Part shown: piece after piece, positions 1 through 6,962 of the stretch
How the letters are laid out: every line of letters begins with the position of its first letter
How positions within the stretch are numbered: position 1 is the stretch's first letter
Origin: Rickettsiales bacterium
Lineage (GTDB): Bacteria > Pseudomonadota > Alphaproteobacteria > Rickettsiales > UBA1997
Assembly (NCBI GenBank): GCA_023262945.1
Contig: JALQXY010000039.1
Span: 1-18,690, forward strand
DNA: 18,690 nucleotides
Direction of reading: 5' to 3'
The notes under the pieces: model-generated
Seen by the model: the letters and a program-made list of their open reading frames with translations, nothing else
What the model was told of the DNA's origin: nothing
The model's database searches: none
Position numbers and translations under genes: made by a program

Positions 1-48
1 TGCTAAAAATACTTAATGCAAAATCTAATTAATATTAAAAAGCAGCTA

Positions 49-219
49 ATACCAATTCCCAAATAAAAAACATATAAAAACTAAACAATCTGACTTTATC
101 TTTTTGGCTAAAAATTGCAAAAAGCCCTAAGTCCTATAGGTATAGGACTTGCATTTTTTACAATTTTTATCTTAAAAAATATTTTGTAATATGAGTATTT
201 AATTTATGGAAAATGGTAT
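49..219. repeat. MITE-like repeat family A, copy 1 (degenerate right end)
   Basis: The left end reads ATACCAATTCCC, and positions 70-168 are nearly identical to the complete copy at 16174-16312. The shared interior has an inverted repeat AAGTCCTATA / TATAGGACTT around a 2-nt loop, nested in an outer AAAAATTG / CAATTTTT stem. The two copies differ in the loop (GG here, GT there). The right terminal repeat is not intact. From about 160 the sequence instead resembles the element at 2751-2797, and a weak right end (ATGGAAAATGGTAT) appears at 206-219. It carries no coding potential. Confidence 0.7.
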
Positions 220-318
220 AACTATAAAAGATTTATTATTAATGAAATTAATTTCAAATTTATCCTTGTAAAACTTAATAATAATTACTAACTGATCTTT
301 AGCAGTAATCTTTTTAAC

Positions 319-369
319 CATAAACTAATTAAAATAGTTTATGAGTGTGAAAATTCACAATTAAATTGT
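319..369. promoter_or_regulatory. Cluster of three inverted repeats upstream of dnaK
   Basis: Three perfect inverted repeats follow one another. CATAAACTA/TAGTTTATG has a 7-nt spacer (319-343), TGTGAA/TTCACA has a 2-nt spacer (346-359), and ACAATT/AATTGT has a 1-nt spacer (357-369). They end about 118 bp before the dnaK start. None matches the CIRCE operator (TTAGCACTC-N9-GAGTGCTAA), and I see no clear sigma-32-type promoter (CTTG...CYTATNT). A role in dnaK control is inferred from position only. AT-rich DNA makes short palindromes common, so they may be incidental. Confidence 0.35.
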
Positions 370-487
370 CATATAGTTTATATATTACTAAAATTTAGCA
401 ATTTATATACCGTGATAATATAAATAAAAGATTTTGGATATATTTCCTTTTTTTCTGCAATTTTTTAACTGATTTAATTTATAAATA

Positions 488-2428
488 ATGTCAAAAGTTA
501 TAGGAATAGATCTTGGTACTACAAACTCTTGTGTAGCTATTATGGATGGCAAAAATGCCAAAGTTATTGAAAACTCCGAAGGAGCAAGAACGACGCCTTC
601 AATCGTTGGGTTCGCTGGTGAAGAAAAAATCGTCGGCGCTTCCGCTAAAAGACAAGCGGTCACTAATCCTGAAAATACAATTTTCGGTATAAAAAGATTA
701 ATAGGTCGTAGATTTGACGATCCTTTGACTGAGAAGGATCAAAAATTAGTGCCTTATAAAATTGTTAAATCATCTAATGGCGATGCTTGGGTAGAGGTTA
801 AGGGTGAAAAATATTCTCCAAGTCAAATTTCGGCTTACACTTTAACTAAAATGAAAGAAACTGCCGAAAGCTATCTTGGTGAAAAAGTTGAAAAAGCTGT
901 AATTACAGTCCCAGCTTATTTTAATGACTCGCAAAGACAAGCTACAAAAGATGCTGGTAAAATTGCTGGTCTTGAAGTTTTAAGAATAATAAATGAGCCA
1001 ACTGCCGCAGCTTTAGCCTATGGTCTTGAGAAAAAAGAAGGTCAAACCATTGCTGTTTATGATTTAGGTGGTGGTACTTTTGATGTTTCTATTCTTGAAA
1101 TTGGTGATGGTGTTTTCGAAGTAAAAGCCACTAATGGTGACACTTTTCTAGGTGGAGAAGATTTTGACATGAAAATCCTTGAATACCTAACTTCTGAATT
1201 CAAAAAAAATTCTGGAATTGATTTAGCTAAAGATCCTTTAGCCCTTCAAAGATTAAAAGAGGCGGCAGAAAAAGCTAAAATTGAACTCTCTTCTCTTCAA
1301 GAAACAGAAATTAATCTTCCTTATATAACAGCAGATGCTTCGGGTCCTAAGCATTTAAATATCAAAATTACTAGATCAAAATTAGAACAACTTGTTGCCG
1401 ATCTAATAACTAGAACAATAAAACCTTGTGAGAATGCTTTAAAAGATGCAGGGCTTAAAACTTCTGAAATTAACGAAGTTATTTTAGTTGGTGGTATGAC
1501 TCGTATGCCAAAAGTTGTTGAAACAGTAAAAAATTTCTTTGGTAAAGAGCCTAATAAAGGAGTTAATCCTGACGAGGTTGTAGCTCTAGGTGCTGCTATT
1601 CAAGCTGGAGTATTGCAAGGTGACGTTAAAGATGTATTACTTCTTGATGTTACTCCTCTTTCTCTTGGAATCGAAACTGCTGGTGGCGTATTTACCAAAT
1701 TAATCGAGCGCAATACAACCATACCAACAGATAAAAGTCAGGTTTTTTCGACGGCTGCTGATAATCAAACTGCGGTTACAATTAAAGTATTTCAAGGCGA
1801 AAGAGAAATTGCTGTTCATAATAAATTACTTGGAGAGTTCAATCTTGAAGGTATAGCTCCTGCTCCTCGTGGTATGCCGCAAATTGAAGTTAGATTTGAT
1901 ATTGATGCTAATGGCGTAGTTAGTGTCTCTGCTAAAGATAAAAACACTGGTAAAGAGCAACAAATCAAAATACAATCTTCTAGCGGTCTGTCTGAGGAAG
2001 AGATTGAAAAAATGGTAAAAGATGCTGAAGCCAATGCTTCTGCTGACAAAGAAAAAAAAGAATATATTGAAGCTAAAAATCAGGCAGAATCAATGATTTA
2101 TGAGACAGAGAAATCATTAACTGAGCATGGTGATAAGGTTGATAGTGCTACTAAATCTGAAATTGAATCTGAATTACAAAAGCTTAAAGACTTAATTGCT
2201 AAAGAAGGTAATAACGCTACCGATCTAAAAACAGCTTGTGATAGTCTTATGCAAAAATCAATGAAACTTGGAGAAGCCATATATAAAGAAAAGCAACAAC
2301 AAGAAACTTCTTCTTCAGATGATAATTCTAGTAATGATTCTTCAGACAATTCAACAGATGAAAAAATAGTTGATGGTGAATTTGAAGAAGTAAAAGAAGA
2401 AAATAGTGATAAAAAGAAATCAAATTAG
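488..2428 (+). CDS. dnaK: Molecular chaperone DnaK (Hsp70)
   Basis: Cytosolic ATP-dependent Hsp70 chaperone that binds unfolded polypeptides with DnaJ and GrpE. The 646-aa protein has the usual full length. It shows the N-terminal phosphate-binding loop GIDLGTTNSC (6-15), NEPTAAALAYG (169-179), the second phosphate motif DLGGGTFDV (192-200), the interdomain linker DVLLLDVTP (382-390), a beta-sandwich substrate domain, and an acidic low-complexity tail with the typical IVDGEFEEV motif near the end. The ATG at 488 gives the standard N-terminus (MSKVIGIDLG). No good Shine-Dalgarno is seen; the leader is almost all A/T. A hairpin follows at 2454. dnaJ, often adjacent in other bacteria, does not follow here. 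A second, more divergent Hsp70 (HscA) is encoded at 14210-15973. Confidence 0.98.
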   Translation: MSKVIGIDLGTTNSCVAIMDGKNAKVIENSEGARTTPSIVGFAGEEKIVGASAKRQAVTNPENTIFGIKRLIGRRFDDPLTEKDQKLVPYKIVKSSNGDAWVEVKGEKYSPSQISAYTLTKMKETAESYLGEKVEKAVITVPAYFNDSQRQATKDAGKIAGLEVLRIINEPTAAALAYGLEKKEGQTIAVYDLGGGTFDVSILEIGDGVFEVKATNGDTFLGGEDFDMKILEYLTSEFKKNSGIDLAKDPLALQRLKEAAEKAKIELSSLQETEINLPYITADASGPKHLNIKITRSKLEQLVADLITRTIKPCENALKDAGLKTSEINEVILVGGMTRMPKVVETVKNFFGKEPNKGVNPDEVVALGAAIQAGVLQGDVKDVLLLDVTPLSLGIETAGGVFTKLIERNTTIPTDKSQVFSTAADNQTAVTIKVFQGEREIAVHNKLLGEFNLEGIAPAPRGMPQIEVRFDIDANGVVSVSAKDKNTGKEQQIKIQSSSGLSEEEIEKMVKDAEANASADKEKKEYIEAKNQAESMIYETEKSLTEHGDKVDSATKSEIESELQKLKDLIAKEGNNATDLKTACDSLMQKSMKLGEAIYKEKQQQETSSSDDNSSNDSSDNSTDEKIVDGEFEEVKEENSDKKKSN

Positions 2429-2453
2429 AATTGTTTCTCTGATATCTAATAAT

Positions 2454-2505
2454 GATGATTTAAGCGATTTAAAAATCGCTTAAATCATCTATTGTACCAT
2501 TTTTT
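2454..2505 (+). terminator. Rho-independent-type terminator after dnaK
   Basis: A perfect 17-bp inverted repeat, GATGATTTAAGCGATTT and its reverse complement, spans 2454-2489 with a 2-nt loop. It starts 25 bp after the dnaK stop. A T6 run follows at 2500-2505 after a short gap, so it fits a terminator although the U-tract is not immediately adjacent. Confidence 0.7.
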
Positions 2506-2516
2506 AAGACCACCCC

Positions 2517-2594
2517 CTTGCAATTAATTTATTTTATTTGCAGCAGTACTAAATAAAATCTTTAAAAGTTTTAAAAAAATTAAAATTCTAACTT
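2517..2594 (-). repeat. Repeat family B, copy 1 (inverted orientation)
   Basis: The reverse complement of this stretch aligns along about 78 bp with 9910-9990. Both contain AAGTTAGAATTTTAATTTTT, then TTTAAAACTTTTAA, then CAAAT-AAATAAATTAATTG. It lies in the opposite orientation to the other three copies and lacks the TAAGTAAAATTACC part. It is non-coding. Confidence 0.7.
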
Positions 2595-2614
2595 CATTTT
2601 TTGGCTAAAAATGA

Positions 2615-2711
2615 TTGCCGATTTGATGAATTTAATAACTAATTAAAGTTATTAAAATTAATCAATGCCGATTTGATGGAATTGATTATTAATCAATTAA
2701 TCCAATCAAAT
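2615..2711. repeat. Nested palindromes and direct repeat in the dnaK-rsmE spacer
   Basis: A direct repeat TGCCGATTTGATG occurs twice, about 50 bp apart (near 2616 and 2666). Between the copies is a perfect inverted repeat TTTAATAACT/AGTTATTAAA with a 6-nt spacer (2631-2656). The second copy opens a longer hairpin: GATTTGAT at 2670 pairs with ATCAAATC ending at 2711, enclosing AATTGATT/AATCAATT (2680-2698). No coding potential is seen. Confidence 0.6.
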
Positions 2712-2732
2712 CTCCCTCAGTCGCATGGATAT

Positions 2733-2802
2733 AAAGCCCCATTTTTTAAAAATTTTTATCTCAAAAATATTTTGTTATAATTTTATTTAAAGATGGGGTT
2801 TA
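2733..2802. repeat. Short element with terminal inverted repeats
   Basis: The left end AAGCCCCATTTTTTAAA is an imperfect inverted match to the right end TTTAAAGATGGGGTTT, giving an element of about 70 bp. Its interior (ATTTTTATCTCAAAAATATTTT) resembles the sequence after position 160 in family A copy 1, so it may be a diverged family A member. It directly abuts repeat B copy 2. Confidence 0.5.
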
Positions 2803-2862
2803 GCATTGCTACAAATAAAATAAATTAACTGTAAGTAAAATTACCAAAATTGTTGATTTGCA
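2801..2862 (+). repeat. Repeat family B, copy 2
   Basis: ATTGCTACAAATAAAATAAATTAACTGTAAGTAAAATTACCAAAATT matches copies at 9961 and 18122 with one or two differences. It ends 8 bp before the 3' end of rsmE and fills the spacer on the downstream side of that gene. It is non-coding. Confidence 0.75.
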
Positions 2863-2870
2863 CGAGTCTT

Positions 2871-3593
2871 TTATATATTTTCTTGTATCAAGGCTAAGGC
2901 TGAAATTGTTGCTGTATCGGCTCTTAAAATTCTTTTACCAAGAGAAATTGAATATAAATTTTTAATGGCGCGCATCGTAAGAAACTCTTCTTCGCTGAAA
3001 CCTCCTTCTGGACCAATGATAATTATAATTTCTTTATTTTTAAGATTTAATCCAAATAAATCTTTACTAACTTTGTTAACCTTTTTGGATTCATCACATA
3101 AAATATAGATTTTATTTTCATTATTTTGCCTCCATAGATCGTTTAATTTGACGATATTTTGCAAATAAGGCATATCATTACGTCCGCATTGTTCGCAAGC
3201 CTCTTTAATATTAGCTAAAAATCTTTCTTGATTGATTTTTTTAACAATTGTGTGCTGAGTGATTATTGGACAAAAGTTAACCACTCCCATTTCACAAGAT
3301 TTTGCTGCTACAAAGTCAATACGAACATTCTTTACTGGAGCGAAAGCTAAGGTGATTTTGGGCAAAATTTCTAATTCAGCAATTTTTTTTGTAAGACAAA
3401 TTTGTAAATCTTTTTTGTTTATTGTTACAATCTCTCCGATAAATTCTCCATCAATTCCATTAAAAACACAAATAGTATCATTGATTTTTTTTCGCATGAC
3501 TTTAATCAAGTAACTAAAATCTTTACCATCAACGGTAATTAGGTCGTTAGCTTTAATTTTATTTTGCTTAAGATATAATCTGATTTTTGTCAT
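2871..3593 (-). CDS. rsmE: 16S rRNA (uracil1498-N3)-methyltransferase RsmE
   Basis: Cytosolic SPOUT-class methyltransferase that uses S-adenosylmethionine to make m3U1498 in 16S rRNA. The 240-aa length is normal for the family. An N-terminal PUA-like region (1-70) precedes the SPOUT domain. Family signatures are EACEQCGR (131-138), the SAM-binding knot loop IIGPEGGFSEEE (192-203) and LGKRILRADTA (218-228). The ATG at 3593 gives the expected N-terminus and lies only 2 bp from the ATG of divergent pstC, so its promoter must lie inside the pstC coding region or that gene's AT-rich 5' end. No Shine-Dalgarno is visible. The gene ends next to repeat B copy 2. Confidence 0.95.
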   Translation of the reverse strand: MTKIRLYLKQNKIKANDLITVDGKDFSYLIKVMRKKINDTICVFNGIDGEFIGEIVTINKKDLQICLTKKIAELEILPKITLAFAPVKNVRIDFVAAKSCEMGVVNFCPIITQHTIVKKINQERFLANIKEACEQCGRNDMPYLQNIVKLNDLWRQNNENKIYILCDESKKVNKVSKDLFGLNLKNKEIIIIIGPEGGFSEEEFLTMRAIKNLYSISLGKRILRADTATISALALIQENI

Positions 3594-3595
3594 TT

Positions 3596-4777
3596 ATGTT
3601 AATTTATATTTTTTTTGTCACGCTAGCATTAGCTATAATATTAAAAAATAAAATAAAATCTCGGCGCTTAAAAGATAACAAGCAAAGAACCTTTAACTCC
3701 TTGGCAAAGCATTATGGTTATTGTTTTGTTTTGTGGTCTTTTTTTGCTTTGATAGCAATCAATCTAACTCCATTAAGCGGAATTGTTAAATATTTAGCAA
3801 TAATTATCTTTTTTGCTTTTAACTTTTGGATTTTAAATTATTTACATAACAAAAATTTTAATGCTAAAAAGCATATCGAAAATTCAGGAGAGCTTGTTTT
3901 GTCAATTACCGCAGGTATTGGAATATTGATCACAATAATTATTACTGCCTCTATATTATTTGAAGCTTTGCGATTTTTTCAAAAAATACCAGTTGCAAAC
4001 TTTCTTTTTGGCCTGGAATGGAATCCGCAAATATCTATTTACAAGGAGCAAACAACTGGCAAGGGCGCCTTTGGCTTCATCCCTGTTCTCTTGGGTACTT
4101 TGTTAATAACAGTTATCGCCATGTCTATCGCTATACCTTTAGGGATTATGGGTGCTATCTATTTATGTTTATACGCTAAAAATAATGTGAGAGATGCTGT
4201 AAAACCAATCTTGGAAATTCTTGCTGGCGTACCAACTGTTGTGTATGGATATTTTGCCGTTACAACTATTGGACCTTTTTTTAAAAATTCATTTTCTCTT
4301 ATTGGCGTTAATATCGCTGGAGAAAGCGCTTTAACTGCTGGATTTGTAATGGGAATAATGATAATTCCTTTTATTTTATCGCTTACCGATGACGCCTTAA
4401 AGGCAGTACCGCAATCTCTGCAAGATGGCGCCTTGGCCATGGGCAGCACAAAATCTGAAATGATAAAAAAAGTTGCCTTGCCCGCCGCCACTCCCAGCAT
4501 TGTTGGTGCTGTAATTTTAGCAATATCTAGAGCTATTGGCGAAACAATGATCGTGGTTATGGCAGCTGGACTCATAGCTAATCTTACAATCAATCCTTTA
4601 AATTCAGTAACTACCGCAACAGCTCAAATAGTAACTTTGCTAGTAGGAGATCAAGAATTTGATTCACCAAAAACCTTAGCCGCCTTCGCTTTGGCACTAA
4701 CTCTTTTTGTAATAACTTTTATCTTTAATATTGTTGCCTTATCAGTAATTAAGAATTATAAAAAGAAATATGGCTAA
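3596..4777 (+). CDS. pstC: Phosphate ABC transporter permease PstC
   Basis: Inner-membrane permease of the high-affinity phosphate importer, partner of PstA, the ATPase PstB and the binding protein PstS. From the ATG at 3596 it is 393 aa. A TTG at 3587 is in frame but would overlap rsmE, so the ATG is preferred. The N-terminal extension of about 90 residues with hydrophobic segments is typical of long alphaproteobacterial PstC. The core permease (from about residue 95) has FIPVLLGTLLITVIAM, GVPTVVYGYFAV and the ATPase-contacting loop DGALAMGSTKSEM (277-289), then ISRAIGETM. The next gene starts 15 bp after the stop and is not pstA but a Panacea-domain gene. pstB, pstS and phoU are not in this window. 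No convincing Pho box was seen. Confidence 0.95.
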   Translation: MLIYIFFVTLALAIILKNKIKSRRLKDNKQRTFNSLAKHYGYCFVLWSFFALIAINLTPLSGIVKYLAIIIFFAFNFWILNYLHNKNFNAKKHIENSGELVLSITAGIGILITIIITASILFEALRFFQKIPVANFLFGLEWNPQISIYKEQTTGKGAFGFIPVLLGTLLITVIAMSIAIPLGIMGAIYLCLYAKNNVRDAVKPILEILAGVPTVVYGYFAVTTIGPFFKNSFSLIGVNIAGESALTAGFVMGIMIIPFILSLTDDALKAVPQSLQDGALAMGSTKSEMIKKVALPAATPSIVGAVILAISRAIGETMIVVMAAGLIANLTINPLNSVTTATAQIVTLLVGDQEFDSPKTLAAFALALTLFVITFIFNIVALSVIKNYKKKYG

Positions 4778-4792
4778 TTTAAAATTTTTATC

Positions 4793-5317
4793 ATGACTAC
4801 AAAAAACCCCTCAAAACAATATATGCCGGCACATATTGCCAACTTCTTCCTATGGAAAGCCGACGAAGAAGATATCAACAACATAACCTTGCTCAAGCTT
4901 ATTAAGCTTGTTTATTTTGCTTATGGCTGGTATTTGGCGGTTTACGATAAGAAATTATTTAACGAAAAAATAGAAGCCTGGCGCTATGGGCCAGTCATTC
5001 CGTCAATTTATCATGAATTTAAAGAATTTGGCAATTCTCCAGTATGTCGTTATGCAGTTGAGTTTATACCCGAAACCGGAGAATTTGATTATCCGATAAT
5101 AGATAAAAAAGATGAGCAAACAATTCAGCTGCTGGAAGCTGTATGGAACGTTTACAAAAATCGTAGTGCTGTTGATTTAAGTAGAATTACTCACGATTTT
5201 GACAGCCCTTGGTCTCATGCTTATAGCCAAGGCAAAAACCAAGAAATAAAAGATAGCGACATAAAAAAAAGGGCTAAAGACGCTATCTTAAAATATAAAG
5301 ATCTCACTAATTCGTAA
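4793..5317 (+). CDS. Panacea-domain (DUF4065, SocA-like) protein, probable antitoxin
   Basis: A 174-aa soluble protein with the Panacea/DUF4065 domain over most of its length. Visible signatures are the N-terminal helix segment PAHIANFFLWKA, LLKLIKLVYFAYGWYLAVYDKKLF (33-56) and the hallmark EAWRYGPVIPSIYHEFK (61-77). It ends in a charged helix. The family includes Caulobacter SocA, an adaptor that delivers the toxin SocB to ClpXP, and Panacea antitoxins that pair with many unrelated toxins. Here it lies 15 bp after pstC and 3 bp before a small membrane-protein gene, within an otherwise standard pstC-pstA-folP run. The antitoxin role is inferred from family and gene pairing. A housekeeping or phage-derived function is possible. 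Confidence 0.85.
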   Translation: MTTKNPSKQYMPAHIANFFLWKADEEDINNITLLKLIKLVYFAYGWYLAVYDKKLFNEKIEAWRYGPVIPSIYHEFKEFGNSPVCRYAVEFIPETGEFDYPIIDKKDEQTIQLLEAVWNVYKNRSAVDLSRITHDFDSPWSHAYSQGKNQEIKDSDIKKRAKDAILKYKDLTNS

Positions 5318-5320
5318 ATA

Positions 5321-5752
5321 ATGATTAAAAAAGAGCAAGTACAACAAATCATAGCTGAACTAAGCAAGTGCTCTCAAGATTCTGGTAGCAGAAAAAATGT
5401 TGATAGAATGCCTTTAAATCAACTAGATCGCCCTAAAGTTCCTGATGTTCACGAGTTGCAAAAACGTAATGAAGATTTAAGAAGAAGAAAAATAGAAAAT
5501 GATATAAGCGAAAATGAGTTAGCGCTTAAAAAGGGTATTTATTGCTGGGTAAAATGGGTAGTTACTATATATCTATCTTTTGTTGCGGTAATGATTATGT
5601 CCTTAATTATTGGACTTGGAAGCTTGAGTGATAATGTAATAATTGCACTACTTACAACTACCACTATTAACATTTTAGGCCTTCCTTATATGATAATTAA
5701 ATCATTATTTCCTTCTAATAGCAAAGAAAAACAGCTTCTTCGTAATGAATAA
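5321..5752 (+). CDS. Small two-helix membrane protein, candidate toxin partner of the Panacea gene
   Basis: I do not recognise a named family. The 143-aa protein has a charged N-terminal half with a likely coiled coil (about 43-70, rich in K, R, E, N) and two predicted membrane helices, about 76-99 (WVKWVVTIYLSFVAVMIMSL) and 104-128 (NVIIALLTTTTINILGLPYM), then a short charged tail. There is no signal peptide. It begins 3 bp after the Panacea gene, and its last 8 bases overlap the pstA start (ATG at 5745 inside AATGAATAA), so the three genes are probably co-translated. A membrane-acting toxin neutralised by the Panacea protein is an inference from the pairing. Another membrane function is possible. 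Confidence 0.65.
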   Translation: MIKKEQVQQIIAELSKCSQDSGSRKNVDRMPLNQLDRPKVPDVHELQKRNEDLRRRKIENDISENELALKKGIYCWVKWVVTIYLSFVAVMIMSLIIGLGSLSDNVIIALLTTTTINILGLPYMIIKSLFPSNSKEKQLLRNE

Positions 5753-6962
5753 AACTAAAATTAGAAATCTAAAACAAAGAAAAAAACAAGAAAAAAGATT
5801 TAAATTTTTTGGTCTTTTTGCTATAATTGTTGCTATGACCTTTTTGATTATTTTGCTAAGCACCATAATTAAAAAAGGATATAACGGCTTTTATTATAGC
5901 AGCATCGCTTTAGAAATTGATTTAAGCAAAGAAAAGGAGATCGACAAAATAGATCATCGTCAAATTATTAAAAAATCATTACGAAGCAAATTTCCTCAAG
6001 CTCAAGAAATAAGTGAAATTAACTCGCTATATCAACTAATTAGTAAAATTAGTAATATTGAACTTAAGCAAGAAATAGCCGATAATCAGCATTTTCTTGG
6101 CAAAAAATCAATTATTTACTTAAGAGGTTCGTCAAAAGCTGACATGTTTTTTAAATATAATAATCAATCAACATTAAATAAAAATCAAAAAGAATGGCTC
6201 AATCAAATTAAAATCGAGCAATCCTATAAGATAAATTTTAATTGGAGTTTTTTTGATATAGCAGATTCTCGTGAAGCAGAAATTGCTGGCATTGGAGCTG
6301 GCTTAATAGGCTCTTTTCTGACTATGCTAATTTTTCTAATTTTAGCATTTCCAATAGCCATCATGTGTGCCTTTTATCTTGAAGAGTTTGCTCCAAAAAA
6401 TAATTTAACCGATATAATAGAGATTAGCATCAATAATTTAGCTGCAATTCCTTCAATTATCTACGGCCTTCTTGGCTTAACTATTTATTTACAAGTCATA
6501 CACCTGCCAAGATCATCATCCCTTGTTGGTGGCATGACTTTATTTATGCTGGTATTACCAATTATTATAATTGCTACTCGCAACACAATTCGCTCAATTC
6601 CGCAATCAATTCGCGATGGCGCTTTGGCACTTGGCGCCTCTAAAATGCAAACAACCCTACATCACTTACTACCTTTGTCAATGCCCGGAATTATGACCGG
6701 CACTATATTAGCCATTTCTCGCGCCCTAGGAGAAACAGCGCCTCTTTTGATGATTGGTATGGTAGCCTTTATTGCTGATACGCCAAGAAATTTCCTTGAT
6801 CCAACAACCGTTCTGCCAGTGCAGATATATCTTTGGTCAGATTCTCCTGAAATGGGATTTGCTGAAAAAACATCAGCAGCAATACTAATATTGCTAATAT
6901 TTTTAACATTATTCAACTTATCAGCTATCATAATTCGTAAAAAATTTGAAAGAAAATGGTAA
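5745..6962 (+). CDS. pstA: Phosphate ABC transporter permease PstA
   Basis: Second inner-membrane permease subunit of the phosphate importer. It has 405 aa, longer than E. coli PstA because of an alphaproteobacterial-type N-terminal extension (DUF3333-like). A basic start is followed by a membrane helix (about 20-43) and a periplasmic segment to about residue 170. The permease core follows, with GAGLIGSFLTMLIFLILAFPIAIM, LAAIPSIIYGLLGL, the ATPase-contacting loop DGALALGASK (291-300) and ISRALGETAPLL. Its start overlaps the upstream membrane-protein gene by 8 bases and its stop overlaps folP by 7 bases. The overlaps suggest one polycistronic message from pstC to folP. Confidence 0.95.
   Translation: MNKTKIRNLKQRKKQEKRFKFFGLFAIIVAMTFLIILLSTIIKKGYNGFYYSSIALEIDLSKEKEIDKIDHRQIIKKSLRSKFPQAQEISEINSLYQLISKISNIELKQEIADNQHFLGKKSIIYLRGSSKADMFFKYNNQSTLNKNQKEWLNQIKIEQSYKINFNWSFFDIADSREAEIAGIGAGLIGSFLTMLIFLILAFPIAIMCAFYLEEFAPKNNLTDIIEISINNLAAIPSIIYGLLGLTIYLQVIHLPRSSSLVGGMTLFMLVLPIIIIATRNTIRSIPQSIRDGALALGASKMQTTLHHLLPLSMPGIMTGTILAISRALGETAPLLMIGMVAFIADTPRNFLDPTTVLPVQIYLWSDSPEMGFAEKTSAAILILLIFLTLFNLSAIIIRKKFERKW

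Noticed and set aside
265..300. Heat-shock (sigma-32) promoter before dnaK starting at CTTGTAAAAC
   Set aside because: A -35-like CTTG is present near 265 but no CYTATNT-type -10 follows at the right distance.
403..663. Minus-strand frame overlapping the dnaK start
   Set aside because: It is antisense to the conserved dnaK N-terminus and has no recognisable features.
2615..2711. CRISPR array from the repeated TGCCGATTTGATG
   Set aside because: Only two short copies exist, the intervening sequence is itself palindromic, and no cas genes are near.
3587..3595. TTG start for pstC
   Set aside because: It overlaps the rsmE coding region and adds only MSF; the ATG at 3596 is simpler. Without mapping data this remains a preference.
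3578..3595. Pho box before pstC
   Set aside because: Only one TGTCAT half-site is present near 3589, inside the rsmE 5' end; no second half-site at the expected spacing.
4793..5752. Recent foreign origin of the Panacea cassette based on base composition
   Set aside because: Hand counts on sample lines gave about 33-40% G+C for the Panacea gene and about 25% for a line of the membrane gene, within the range of neighbouring genes, so composition gives no support.
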